From positions 1,490,501 to 1,554,500 of the forward strand of contig OY987273.1 of NCBI GenBank assembly GCA_963920665.1: DNA of 64,000 bases. The letters run 5' to 3'. Below, one piece after another: positions 38,384 to 51,144 of the stretch; the stretch's first letter is position 1, and every line of letters begins with the position of its first letter. The notes under the pieces were generated by a model. The model was not told where the DNA came from. It saw only the letters and a list, made by a program, of their open reading frames with translations, and did not search any database. The stretch is from Straminergon stramineum. Its lineage: Eukaryota; Streptophyta; Bryopsida; Hypnales; Calliergonaceae. A program made the position numbers and the translations under genes.

Positions 38384-39455
38384 GTATGGGATCTTTTTAT
38401 TGGCATAAATTATTTGATAAGTCAATTCCTGAAAATCTATAGTCAAAAATCTTTAAAAATATCAGACCTTCCAAAATGTAGGGAAACTAAGTTGTCATAA
38501 ATAACTTGTGGAAAATGTCTATATATAGGTGGATAGGCCCTATTTTCTTTAAAATAACTATAAAATTTGAATGAACTACAAATGATTTTAGACAAACAAG
38601 ATACATAGTTACTAGTTGTGAAATCAAAATAGAAACAATATTAATTTCCAAATTTTTCTCTTCATTCAAATTTTTTGAAATAAAATTGTTTCAATGAAAC
38701 AATTAATCCTCAAGCACCAAACTCTCATACTACCTTCACTAGACCAATATATCTTAAATTAGTATATTCTAGCGATATCATAGTAAAGCATTCTCTAAGA
38801 CTATTTTCATTATTTACAAGTTTTAAAGACTTCCAATCATCCTTTGTAATTCCACCATGAAAGAAAATAATAGTTACATGAATTGTATTCTCAATGAAAT
38901 TTTAAGTACTAATTCATGGGGTCTTCTAAGAAGTCCTTCTGTTTGGCCAAATTGTCATCAATTTGCACGTACATATTAATGGAACTTGCACTAGTCATTC
39001 CAAACATAAATACTGAAACCTTCAATGAAGTCACCAAATGGTGGATGAAAATTACATTATATATATATGGTGTATATGCTAATATGATATGTTATATCCA
39101 TGCAACCTTCATCTCTAAGGATGTTAGAGTACTGAGAATTGTGAAGGTTATGAAGTCTTTTCCAAATTGGATATAGGTTTACAGTTAGAATTTATACTAA
39201 ATCTCTCCCTAAAATTACGTTAAGGGTAACAATTATGTTGCCCTTTTCCAAGAAAGTTAGTTTGTAAGCCATCAAAGTCTACAAATGCTTATAAAAAAGT
39301 TGCCATTGTGATAGATGGAGGTTGAGGAGTCCTAATTACAACAATATCTAATTCCCAAAAAGGACATTTTTGTCTAGAAACCAAAAATATTAAGATAGTA
39401 AGTGTCAAAGGCCAATAAATTAGTGTGGGACAAGCTAATTTCACTATTCACAAGT
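38384..39455. other. AT-rich intergenic stretch with no recognisable gene
   Basis: No conserved coding block or terminal repeat is visible. The open frame 38916-39176 has no recognisable domain and is likely chance. Confidence 0.5.
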
Positions 39456-39459
39456 ATAT

Positions 39460-39725
39460 TAACGGATATTAATATGTACAGGTGGGTATACATCTGAACG
39501 CCTTTTAGTACTTTCCGGGTATGTATGAGCGAGTATGTATGAGCCACTTATACACCCAGACGCATTCATTAGCTTCCGAGTATCTCCGAGCGGGTATGTA
39601 CAGCGAGCAAGTGTGTACAAGGAGCTTGTATGTATTGCGAGCGAGTATTTGTGAGCGGGGTATCTAGAAGTAGGTATTAGCAAGCAAGTATCTTTGAGCG
39701 GTTCTCTACAAGCGGGAATTAGGGC
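39460..39725. repeat. Degenerate short tandem repeat, GAGCGAGTATGTAT type
   Basis: Roughly 20-base units such as GAGCGAGTATGTATGAGC, GAGCGGGTATGTACAGCGAG and GCGAGCGAGTATTTGTGAGC repeat about a dozen times with variation. The composition is like the GTGAGC repeats in the MULE termini, so this could be a lone or related element end. It lies at the outer edge of the second element family region. Confidence 0.6.
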
Positions 39726-40585
39726 AAAATCGTGCTTTCTCTCTCCTCGCGCACAAATTCTCAAACGCTCAATTTTGTTTTGTCACCCTAAGTTTCATCT
39801 TCACTGTACTTGTTTTTGTCTTTGTGAGGTTTTGGAGTTTGTGCGATTCTTCTTATCTCCTTTTTCTCGCTTCTTTCTTGCTTCTATCAATGTTTTTCTC
39901 AGTTGCTTGTGAGTTCTTCTCTGCACTTGCACTTAGGTTCTCTTGAGAGGGTTCATGGAGGTGAAGGAAATGACTCTGTATTTGGAGGACGCCAAGAAAG
40001 TTTCATGGTGCTTATGTGAGTCGCAATCAGTGAAGAATTGGAGGTCTATTGTGGAGGCGCCAAAAAAGTGGAGATCAAGTACATTCATTTCCTTGCAATT
40101 GTTTTGTTGTTCTTTCATTTGTTGCTTTGCTTTTGGGTCTACTCGGTCTAGGATTGTGCCATTATCTTCTATATCCATGCTTTCTAGTATAGGGTTCTGT
40201 AGAGGTGCTTTAAATGTAAGTGTCATGCAAGCAATGTTTGCTACACTCCCAAGACAAACTCAACAGATCCATCATCTTTTTTGCAGTAAGCATTCTTAGC
40301 TTGCTTGTAGGCCTATAATGCTATACTTGTGCTTTTTTTTTGCTAGCTGATTTACTTGATTACAAATGCTCTGCTTGAAATTTCACACATACATGACACT
40401 TACCTTGCTTAGAAGTAAGTATACTAGTTCTCTATAATTGCAGCGACTATTCCTCGTCTTTCCATAGTCGTTTCATGAATCATTGGAGATTCCCCCTATT
40501 GCACAAGTCCTCTTGCTAATAACATCACGAGTAAGATGACCCTAATGTTACAATTTTAGATTAGGGTTTTGGTCATTCAACTGCA
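39726..40585. other. Noncoding stretch upstream of the palindrome cluster
   Basis: No supported gene. The opposing open frames at 39943-40299 and 39933-40226 overlap on both strands and neither shows a recognisable motif. Confidence 0.4.
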
Positions 40586-43025
40586 ACAAATAAATCACCA
40601 GCTATTGATATTTATCTTTGCCTCAAAGAGAAATAATCCAGCCAGGTATATTTATCTTCGCCTCGAAGAAAAAAATATTTGATGACTTATTTATCCTCGA
40701 GGCGAAGATATATATATATAAGCAGTTGATGACATTGAGCTTCTTGGTTGATGATAAATAAGTCATCAGCTATATTTTTCTTTGAGGCAAAGATGATAAA
40801 TATCTTCGAGGTGAAGATAAATATTAGAAAAGGAAATACAAAGAATTAAAAATTACTACTACCAAAACAAAAATATAATAAATGATAATTTTCATCATAT
40901 ACTTTGTGTAAGGATATTTGACTTCAGATGAAGATTCACAAGTCTACTCAATAAAAATGCTAAAATAAAATTTTAGGTCCATCAACAAAAAATTCAGAGC
41001 CGAATAAATCAAATTAAGAAAAATAATCCTATAAAAAATTAAACTAACCTCAATTAAAGAAAAATAATAATAATATAACAAAGAACGATTAATTATACCT
41101 TCTTCTACTTCAATTATCTTCGAGTCAAAGATAATTCTAAAATGCAATATACACCAAGAAAATATAAATGTTCACATCTGAGAATATCTGAGGGATATCT
41201 TCGCAACAAAAATAACAGACAAATGTCTTGTTTAAAAATCAAACAAAGGACAAAGTAGAATATGAAAAACATGAACCTTATTCAAGCCTTCAACACTAAA
41301 ATTAAACTAGAATTAGCCCCCAAAATACTATGAGATCTTACTTCTTTTGTTGAGAAATAAATATTATTATCTTTGACTCGAAGATAGTATACAAAACAAT
41401 GAAGCTAACAATGTCCCTCCTCATCTAAAGATAAATCAAAATGGTTGGTGAGGAGGGTTACGATTACTTGGCAATGTTGCTATTCCTTGAGTCCTTTGAT
41501 AAGTGGAAGGGAGAAGGACCCTTCATCACAAAGCTAGAAGAGCTTTACGGTAAATTATGGCAATTTAAGTTTGTCGTTGAATCATGGACAATAGCCATTA
41601 ATCGATTCAAGGACTACATATTTCTTCACCATAGAGTGAATGATTCTGGGATGTACATAAATTGGAATCTAAACAAGAAGGTGTCCCTCGTTGAATGTCA
41701 TTGAAATAACTTCATAGTTATCACTCTGCAAGCGCATGACAACAATGGCAAGGAATTGAGGCACACTCACTCCATTGTCGTCCACAAGGATGATAAAACA
41801 GGTCTATTTGACCTTCAGACGCTTGCCATGGATCTTGAGATGATAAATGTTGAAGTGATAGCTGCTGATTTCATCCAACAATTCAATCCTTGGAATCAGA
41901 AAGATGCCGAATCACAAACAAGGAGACTGAATATTATGTTCTCACGACTAGAGAAATACATGATGCAAAATGTTCAGAAGCTAAGTCGGACAACCCAATG
42001 GAGGGGTCAAGCCAGGCCAAATGTTGAGAATGACCCACGACCCACGACCCACTCCAAGTAGGCGAGGCAAATCAGCAAGCAAAAGGAGTGGACATGGTGG
42101 GGCTCAAGCTCAAGCCTAGAAAAGAAAACCAGGTAGTGTGACAAGTGTCGAGTCTAGCGGCAAGCATCGCAAAGTTATCAATCAAACCCGACTAGTGGTA
42201 GTTGGAAGTTCGAGTTCTACCTTAACCAACGTTGCAGGCAGTAGCCAATCTGATGAGAAGCCTATTGCCAATTATGAACTCGTTGTTGTGTACCAAAAAG
42301 AATTTTGGGACAAGCATAAGGACTGCTTCATTTTTGACCCCAACATGTACAACGTCTCAATTAGTCAATGCTTTCTAGTAAAGGAGAAATACATCATCAG
42401 GAAGCTGGAGTCAAAAATTGTTGAAGACATTAAGAAGGAGTTGATTCATCTAGGGGATGCTAAACAAAGACAAAGGGTTTATCTAACACCAATGGATGCC
42501 AATAGGAAGCTACTAAAAGAGCCTCCTAAGGACTAGGATGCTATCAAGTCCAAGAATTTCTTTATTATTAACGGTCAACATAGCATCACTACTGCAAAGC
42601 AGTTACAAGAAGGTGGTGACTCTGAGTCTTGTAGAATTGAATTGCAAACATGGGAAGCTACGATTGTATGGAGTTTGGACCCAGCGAAGCTCACCGAAAT
42701 CTCAAAGTGGTAGAACACCACCACCAATCTTCAGCATAGCCATCCAACATGGGAAAACCAAATCTCTACTTGTAGATATATATAGATATCTACAAGGCCA
42801 CCAACTATTATCTCAATCGAAGTAGCAGTCCACGGGAATCAAGCTGTCATGAATCAATAAGCATATACGATAATGCGATCCTCTCACCTTATCTTCAAGT
42901 TGAGGATAAACTAGTCTTCCCTCATCTACTTATATCTTAGGCTAGTACATTTGTTTTATAATTGTAAGTATCCAAAGCCAAGCAAAAAGTATATGGATTA
43001 TCCTCGAGTCAAGGATAATATTCTC
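40586..43025. repeat. Dispersed short palindromes around the ParB-like gene
   Basis: The motif is the same as at 1-1135. Copies include TTATCTTTGCCTCAAAGAGA near 40611, TTATCTTCGCCTCGAAGAA near 40653, TTATCCTCGAGGCGAAGATA near 40691, two near 40770-40830, AATTATCTTCGAGTCAAAGA near 41112, TTATCTTTGACTCGAAGATA near 41369, TTATCTTCAAGTTGAGGATA near 42890 and ATTATCCTCGAGTCAAGGAT near 42995. Most lie in the roughly 850 bases before the start codon at 41441. The last two lie in what looks like an intron. Confidence 0.8.
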
Positions 43026-43830
43026 TTACTAGTACTATTCCAATGCAGATGGAAATGACTTACCATTGTCTATTACTTCTTTTCTCTTGCAAAGATTTGT
43101 GGATGTTGTGTTAATTCGGTTTCAAAGCATTAACCCAGACAAAGATGGGGCTAATGTGAAGAATGCATTTGATGTCAAGAACGAGATCAAAATTATCACT
43201 TTGGTAGATGACACATACAAGTTTTGGAAGGAGTTCTTTAGCAGGTACATGGAGGGATCACTAATTGATCCATGCACACAAAAGCCTTACAGATCAATGA
43301 AAACATTTAATCCCAAATCGTTTTCGTTAAAGAGGGAATTCTTCAAACGTATGGGTCATTTCACTAACAAGGATCTAAAGGAATACGCCCTTCATCCTCT
43401 TGGTAGAACAGTCGGGTGGACTCGTGACTATCCAAAGGTGTCTTTTCGTAAGACAAAATTTCTTTACGAAGACAATCAATTTGGTGCAAACTAGGTGGAA
43501 AGGAGGAAGCGTAAGAAGGTCATTATTGAAGAATTCATGGCCATTGATGCATCCTTAAAATTCAAGGATAGGTATGGGATGTGGATGATACAAAATGGAG
43601 GAATTGGAAACATGTGCATTTGTTTACGTCCATGTCTTGGGATCTTCTATTGACTGCAACTCTGAACAACTTCTTCAAGAAGTGTCTTACAAACGAGGCA
43701 AAGAAGAAGAGAGCAATAGACTACTAGGACAAATAGTTTCCTACCGTCTATCCCATGTTCAAGACTTTTCTAAAGATGAAAGGTCGAGTTGACAAAGCTG
43801 GGAACATCATATTTATTAAAATGGGAGAGT
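41441..43830 (+). pseudogene. ParB-like domain protein of a second transposon family
   Basis: This is a broken plus-strand gene of at least two exons. Its first part starts at 41441 (MVGEEGYDYLAMLLFLESFD) and continues to about 42060. A frame change leads to 42138-42536, with FWDKHKDCFIFDPNMYNVSI. Then comes FFIINGQHSITTAKQLQEGG (about 42560-42620), which matches the 'xIxGxHRxxAaxxL' signature of ParB/sulfiredoxin-fold domains, followed by WEATIVWSLDPAKLTEISKW and HPTWENQ. After an intron the second part has FWKEFFSRYMEGSLIDP and RTVGWTRDYPK (43030-43494), then a basic segment (RRKRKKVIIEEF) to about 43830. In ParB-type nuclease/CTPase domains the GxHR-type loop contacts nucleotide. The role here is unknown. 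Stops near 41702, 42060, 42536 and 43494 disable it. Confidence 0.55.
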
Positions 43831-44384
43831 TGGGCCCTCTCAAAATAGTGTTTGGCCTTCACAAGTGCAATTTGTGAATTGAATGGTCTGAAATTCAACT
43901 TGATGATCACTTGATTAATTAATTCAAAGTAGCAATTTCCATTAAAATGAGAGTCATGCAATCAATATAATGTTTTAAAACAAGGATCTTATGTATTTGG
44001 TCAAAAAATGCACGTCTTCTACAACCAAGTATATATAAAAAGTCATACAAAATATATTAATATGGTATACATATTGCACTTGCGACTTGAATGTTGCAAG
44101 CATAACACCCAAATATGTACTCTCCACAAACAAACGAAAGCTCTAGATCCTACTCATGGTAAGCTATAGTTAAACAATCACTAATCTAAGTCCCCAACCC
44201 TTTATTCATAAGAAAACAAAATAATATCCTTCACAATAATGTGAAAGCATATTGTAGACATATAAAAAACAAATAGCACACTATCACATGTAGCTAACAA
44301 TATATTCGGACCTGACCCAACCAATGCTATACTTAAAACAAAGTATACGAAGCCAAACTTTGGTTGATGATTTCAATTTAGTAG
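43831..44384. other. Short intergenic stretch between convergent genes
   Basis: AT-rich DNA between the 3' ends of the ParB-like gene and the DUF7869 gene. No gene is seen. Confidence 0.5.
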
Positions 44385-47177
44385 CTAAGATCTTGAGCAA
44401 ACATTGGCAAGTATCTTTTTTTTAATTTGAGACTTCCACACTGTCATGAGAGCATTGGTTTCTTTCCAAATAGGTGGATCGGCTATATCAACCTTCCAAC
44501 ATAAACCTCTTTCACTTTCCCATCTTGTGTAGAAGTCTTGAACATCTTGACTCCTCAATGTTGGGTGAAAGTATTGAATGAGAACACAATTCGGTTTCTC
44601 AGGGTTACAGTTTGGATCAAACAACGCCCTTGCAATCCAAACTGGTCAAGTGTCACCATCGGTAGGTCGAACTACCACAAAATTTCCTTCAAAGAGATCT
44701 CGACCCACCCTAAACAATGGTTGAGGGCGACCCCGCCAAGGCCCAATGTAGGCGTCATCCTCTCCAAACTCTTCACAATTCTCACCATCTTTTCCTACTT
44801 TGTCCACTCCAATTGCTTGAACACAAGTTGCCGGCCAGAGTCCATCCTTCAAAACAGTAGAGGTAGGTATTGGTTCTAGCAATGCTACCCTTACATCATG
44901 CCAATAGCAACCCAAATGCTCATAGTGCCTTCAGTATTCCCTAGTGACATCTACATTGCACAACTTCTCCTAGTACTTCACAAATCCAGATATCCCTTTC
45001 ACAATATCTTGGACACCTCTCATGGGACATTGTGGAACTAGAAACAATACTCCACAAGGCCACAAACTTCGCCCTTCTACATCTTCTTTCTACAACTTGA
45101 TGCCTTTGCCATCCTCCCCTAACCAGTTCTCATTGGTGCACAACAATTTGTACTTCATGATTGGACCCCCCGTGGAATCTAAGTAGAACTTCACTTGTTG
45201 TGGCTTCATATGTCCCACGAGTATCTCATCTTTGTCCACAAATGAACCTGCAATAAAACCCTTGAAATCGGGCACCTCTTCTATAAGGTGAAGGATGGTG
45301 GAAATGGATTCCACATCTATGAATGACTTTATGAGTGAGGGAATTCTAGGGAAGTTCTCCTTCTTTAGCAACATGCTCTATTTTCCAAATAGTGCATCAA
45401 TATCATCATGTGTGTGACCCACAATCATGAAGTTCACATACACTTCATGAAAGATCTTGTTTGCAACAAGTAGAGACCAAAAACAAAAAACATATTTGTT
45501 CTTGTTGTCCCCAGTGGCATTGTCCATCTGCACATTTAGAATCGGTGGCAATGGAGTTGTTGGAACTAAGGTAATTGGTGGTGGAGGAAGGGATGCTTTG
45601 CACATCTCAACTCCCTTTAGCACTGCACCAAACAAATTAGTCGACCCTGACCTCACAAACAATTGCCGAGAAGAAGACTTTGGTGTCTCTTCCAAATCTT
45701 GCAATAGTTTGGCCATGGAGCCAATGGTGTAGTTTGAATTGTGGGGAAACAGATGAAGGCCATAATGTGTGTAGCGCACATCTGCATGACGATGCGCAAT
45801 CATGCCAGTGACACACACGGGCAACTTTTCTAGGCCATCAAGTTCTTTACTCTTGTGGGAAAAGACCGGAGAAGTAGTTTTGGCATGATCCGTCTTGTCA
45901 TGCATAATTGTAAGACACTCGTGTGGGAAATTATGTGATCGGTAAGGATTTGCATAATACAACTCCTTGTGAGCACGGGCAATGGCAAGATGTTTGTCTA
46001 ATCTCCACGACTACTTCAAGGTAGTGTGAGATCCAGGAAAAGCACACTTTTTGAGCTCCTACAATTGGTCACAAACAAAGCATCGAGCAAAATTATCTCC
46101 TAGCTTCATCACATTGTTCTCTAGAAACCTAGTTGATCTAATCTTGCTCAAGTTTGAAGTTGAGACCTCCTTCAATCCAAAAGCAGCATTGGCTTAATTA
46201 ATTTTTCCAATTTGATCCTTCCATTGAAAGGTAGGCAAAAGAATCATGGAGATGACCTTATCCCTAGACTTCAATGTATGAGTACGATGTGGCATGTGAT
46301 CCGCCTCCTTCTCCAGAATGCACTTCAATGTTGCAGTTGCTTCGTGAGTGTGTTTCCTTAGCTTCACCAATCTAGAATTACCATGAGCCCTTACTTCTCA
46401 ACCATCCTTCATGTAAGTTTGGTATTGATAAAATGTGGCCTCTAGGACCCCAAAAATATGCATCCATGCTCATATGCACACATTAATCCCTTCAACCATC
46501 ACCATCCTTCGCCCATATGAATCACGATGAATTGGTCTATGCACATCAATCTTCATAAAGGCTCTGTGCTTGAACATTGAATTATGGTACATTTGTTTGC
46601 AGAATGCCCGAATCTTCTCCCTTGGAAACGGCTGAACACAATTCTAGCTGCAACAAATTTTTCTAGACATTGCGTTTATGGATGCTTGAGTGAGGAGATC
46701 CTTTGATTTAAGAGAACTCTCGCGAGGGGGATTTCGGATGGAACTTGTATATGGCCGAGTAGATGTTGAAGAGGGCAGATTCAACAAACTCGCTTACAAA
46801 TGGTTCAAATTATCGGGGGACTCATGGTCGTGAAGGCTTGCACCATGGCAATGGACTAGCTTAATAGGCCAAGCTATCAATGAGTACACTTGCTCTTGGG
46901 GGATGTCCACTTTGGAATATGTCTTTGAAATGTGTATTGCAATACGAGTGTCTCCAAGAGGACCATTGACACCAAGGACGAGGTCTGAGTTGACATTGTG
47001 GCAAGTACCTTCTCCAACAAGGAGATCTTCATTGTTGTACAAAGTGACGCACTTGGTGTTCTCAAGTCGATGTGGAAGTCCTTCACACTTTGGAATGCTT
47101 GCATTCCTTCCCTCAAGAAGTAGAACTTTGTCATCTAAAGAGCTCATATTGTCGACTGGGTTGGTAGTGGAATTCAT
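44385..47177 (-). pseudogene. DUF7869-type transposase relic
   Basis: This is a minus-strand gene read from 47177 downward. The N-terminal block (47177-46794) has CVTLYNNEDLLVGEGTCHN and PLGDTRIAIHISKTYSK, like the DUF8039-type domain often seen in plant transposon proteins. The middle (46700-46000) is damaged but shows MKIDVHRPIHRDSYGRR and LGDNFARCFVCDQLQ. The core (45962-45378) has SHNFPHECLTIMHDKTDHAKT, KLPVCVTGMIAHRHADVRY, NVQMDNATGDNKNKYVFCFW and VNFMIVGHTHDDIDALFGK, the signature of the DUF7869 RNase-H-like family. The C-terminal part (45374-44385) has a conserved segment with VVVRPTDGDT and FHPTLRSQDVQDFYTRWESE. Several stops interrupt it. It converges on the ParB-like gene, and element E is inserted about 310 bases upstream of its first Met. 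Confidence 0.82.
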
Positions 47178-47489
47178 ATTGTCTGCACATCAAATGGAAA
47201 TCATGAGGTATAGAGAACACTATGAAGTCAGTTGTGCAATAAAAACAATTCATCTCGAGTCGAGCTAATTCACCTATCGAGGTTGACGCCAAAGTATTTC
47301 ACTATTGACTCTTATTTATGCCAACTTAGATTTCAACAATCATGTCAAATCTCTTTAATGCACTGTGATATAAAGTGCAGTGCATGGAATTTCATCTTGC
47401 AATAATTTAACTCAATTGTTAGTGTCATTCTCATAACTAAATCATTATCATTTAATAGTAGTCATAAACAATATTGTGTGAACTAATTA

Positions 47490-47498
47490 GCTCGATAC
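47490..47498. repeat. 9-bp target-site duplication of element E, left copy
   Basis: GCTCGATAC, identical to 58158-58166; no further base matches on either side. Confidence 0.88.
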
Positions 47499-47545
47499 GC
47501 AAGGATGCTAGTAGGCGAGCCTATGAGCTTATGAGCGGGAAATTT
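47499..47545. repeat. Element E left terminal inverted repeat
   Basis: GCAAGGATGCTAGTAGGCGA is followed by GCCTATGAGCTTATGAGCGG. It matches the reverse complement of element A's right end and pairs with E's own right end. Confidence 0.82.
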
Positions 47546-47567
47546 TTTGGGGAGAAAAATGGATGGG

Positions 47568-47585
47568 GGACCTATGATCGTGGGT
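47568..47585. promoter_or_regulatory. Subterminal motif, element E left end
   Basis: GGGACCTATGATCGTGGGTG is an excellent match to the GACCTATRAYCGTGG consensus found at all six ends. Confidence 0.7.
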
Positions 47586-47742
47586 GTAGGTAATTTTTTT
47601 CTTCTAGAAATGTAGGTTCATTTTTCCAAAATTTATGTTGCATACAAACAAGGTTATAAAAATCTTCATTGCAACAATCAATTGTACTTGATTTTGATAG
47701 CAATCACACAATGCAAAAGTATAAATGAAAATTTAACACACA

Positions 47743-50590
47743 CTAAATGAAATTGAACACATGAATCTTGAAAAAGTCAAGAAAACTTATCATGGTGGTG
47801 ACATCCAATGTTGAAGGCATGTAGAGACACTTCATGTCCATCCACTTCTTTTTCACCATTTTGTATGTTTGACATAATATGGCAATATTATTTTTTGTAT
47901 AGGCACACCATGAATAAAACATTATCATGCAGGTGTGGTCTACATATGCATGTCTGCAAAACTATATGCTAATTGAAGACCCTAATACTCCTCTTCTAAA
48001 TTCCACAATAACATTACAGTTGGAGGATAAGGCACCTCTAATACAAAAAAAATTTCTTAGCAATCAAAAAGCATGATGTCCACTCTCGGCCTCTAGTTTT
48101 ACTACATTGTTATTATACAAGACTTCCCTATTGACAACTAAAAACATATAGTATTTAATAAATTCAATAAACAACCCACACAATATTCATGTCATTGACC
48201 TTATAAATGAATTTACAATTTAGAATCCAAAACATTTACCTTCTTCAAGAACTCTATTACCTTAGTGTACCATGTCAGTGTTTCAAGCTCCATGTTCTCA
48301 ATGAGATCCTCCACATAGATGTTGAGGATTAATTCTTCAGTGTTGTCCACCTCATCTTCATTGAGAACAATAGCTTGTGTCCTATGAACAATCACGCCTT
48401 CTGTCACCTATTAGAGTGACGCCTTCCTCTTCACTCCACTTTGAGATCCACCTTGCATTTGAGAGCCTTGGTCCAATGTAGAAGATGCTCGAACTAAGAC
48501 ACCACCATTGGACTTTTTTATGCCTTAGCCCTTGGCCTTCTCTTCCTTTTCTTTCTCCATCAATTTCGCCAATTCCTCCATTTTCTTTCCCTCCACAATC
48601 AAAATATCTAGAACCCAAGCTTCATTCTTCTTATCATTAGCGTCCCTCCTCACAATGCCCCTTTTCTTTTCTTTGTATATAAGTCTTACAAACTCATCAA
48701 CCTCCAAGTCAATAGCATCGACGTTATCAAAGGATTTCTATAGCTTTACCTCCAACAAATGAATTAAGGTGATACTCCAATCCAAGTACTACCCTCTACT
48801 ACTAAGATGAGCTGTTGTATAGGTGCGAAGTTGGTTTGAAGTATACATGCACTCTGTTGAACTACAGTCCAACCAAATAGACAAGAATGAAGGAAGATCT
48901 TTCCGAGCGATTGTACCTTTTGCTTCAAACTCAAGCTTGAAGTAACTACAAGAAATAAATGTACAGTCATTAGAAACAAGTTTGGAACTTCAAAAGCAAG
49001 GCAAAATGATTCTTACATTATTATATATAATAAATAAAGATTGAGAATATTACCAACAATGGAAAGAATTTAATAAGGAAATATTTTGGCAACAATATCA
49101 ATCTTAGAACTATTAAAACATCTTGGAAAAAAAATTAGAAAAAATTGAGACCCAATTTTGGGAGTACCTAGAGGCACCTTCAGAACCTCAATTAGATTCG
49201 ACAGAGGTTCTAAGTGTATCTCTAGGTACCCCCTAAATTGGTCCCTAACTTCATTTCTTATAGTAATCTAAGTGAACCATTAACTCCAGCCACAAATTAT
49301 AATTTACAATGTCAAGACTAATTCATATATAAAAGACTTGTTAGAGTCCTAAAACAAATGAATATTCTCAAAGAGAACTCTTTAGACCACCTCGAGGACA
49401 ACAAAGAACTCTTTTCATACCAAACATCAAATTCAAAATACAACAACAACAACAACAACAAGGATTTCATTGTATTCATACCTGTACTTACCTCCTCAAA
49501 AAAACTAGGACTATGAGAAAGATTGGCCATTGCAAGTAATTTAATCATCTTCATGTACAATTTTATGACCTTGTTTCTAGCTCCTACCCTCATGGCATTA
49601 GCAACTCCAAAATCACTCTTCTCCTCAAACGGTGTCACTTCATTATACTTTTGGATTGTAACATCTATTGTTAATGCTATTTGTTGTTGTTGAAAATAAA
49701 TGTCATTTCAATCAAGAAAAAATTTAAGACATCAAATTTTACACAACCTTACAATTAAATGAAAAGACATAAACACTATTTGTATATCTCACCTTGAAAA
49801 AAATGAAGTAAAGAGCTCCATTGGCATTGAGTGTTAAGTCATCTTTACACTCTGGGAACTACATCACTTCACTTCCTATGACATAAGTATATTAATGAAC
49901 CGCTCTATCAACAATCAACATGAAGCCACATTTTTGAATCCATTACAAGGTGTGAACCAAATTCGTCTTCACATGGGAGTCCTCTCTGGATCTACAATTC
50001 AAACAATGATTTTTAACAAACTTTTTGTATAGCAATTCTAACATGTAAAGTTTAAAGACACAATTACAATTAACAAAGTCAAATTAGTACGTAACTAGGG
50101 TACTTACTTATTAATGTCGTGGATCACTTACATGACCAATTCAATATTTCTCGTTGTATTCAATACAATGCATTCTAAGTCTACAAAGAGCCAAGATGGA
50201 TCTGTTGTCAAAACTACAAGTACAATTACAAGTGCCCTCAAAGTATGGATTAGATACTAAAATCGATGTTTGCTTATCAAAGTTGTACTCCTTACTAAAC
50301 TCTTACAAGAAAAGATCGGTTTCTTGCGTTTGCGTGTCATTTGAATACTAAGCCGACATAGATATAGTTCTTCTAAACAATCACAAGCATGATCATAAGT
50401 ATTCAAGATGTCTCCCACGCTTACCAAATTTGCTTTTTGTGGTAAAGAATCTCCTAATATCTTAACATTAGCATCTATAGGACTATAAGAGTATTAGGTA
50501 GAGAAGGGCCCCCAAACTCCTAAGCAGTGACAATTGCACTTGGCCCCTTAAAGAAGTAGCTTCACGGGTATGACAATGTCTGGTTTGAAG
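47743..50590 (-). pseudogene. Companion gene relic of element E
   Basis: Read from 50590 downward. The Cys motif exon is recognisable as SNPYFEGTCNCTC (about 50250), aligning with NPSFEMCEC of A. The ParB-like exon is missing. Then come HVKTNLVHTL (about 49960), ANAMRVGARNKVIKLYMKMI (49638-49480), a Lys/Glu-rich linker (48707-48525), WYTKVIEFLKKVNV (48270-48230), the motif IV position VDIMLFDC*EI (about 48085), and FYSWCAYTKNNIAILCQTYK (47928-47850). The gene stops short of motif X and motif I, which are deleted. Order and sequence match A and B. The stop within the motif IV region and other stops make it non-functional. Confidence 0.72.
49441..49461. repeat. (CAA)7 microsatellite
   Basis: Seven perfect CAA units, inside an intron-like stretch of the element E companion relic. 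Confidence 0.9.
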
Positions 50591-51144
50591 TTGCAAATCA
50601 AAATTTGTACGACAATAATTTAATAAACAATAGAGATTGTAATATGGGGATTGTAATATAAACGAGAAGCATCTATTTTTAAAACAGTGTTTCCAACTTA
50701 TTACAAAAATGTATTAATCATTGAATACAACAAAAACATATATTTGAGATGAAAAAAACATAATCAAATTCAAATAACCCATTCTAATTTGCCTAGATCT
50801 TTTTCGTCATTGTAAGCTACCCCTCATTTTGGGCCAATTTTCATGAACAAAGAGCAATCTATGTTGATTTATGACAATTGACACTCCAATATTAGATGCG
50901 ACATGAGCATGAAGGGCATTAAAATTCAAAAGGAATCCATTACTTAGAATCAAGTTGTTATTAAAGTTCCTCATCAAGGATTGCTTCAATGGTGACTGCG
51001 CACCACTTGTATTGAAACAATCCAATTACTTGGAGTCAACAAAATCCAACACACTGAGAAGTTGAAGAATTCGTCTTCACCTTCACCAAACTTGTGGTGT
51101 CACCATGACCATATTTTTAATTCATAACAAATATTGAATTATGA
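50591..51144. other. Noncoding stretch in element E
   Basis: AT-rich sequence with no coding block homologous to A or B, between the companion gene relic and the palindrome array. Confidence 0.45.

Noticed and set aside
39459..39764. Open frame of 101 residues on the minus strand
   Set aside because: It is produced by the GAGCGAGTATGTAT tandem repeat and has no recognisable domain.
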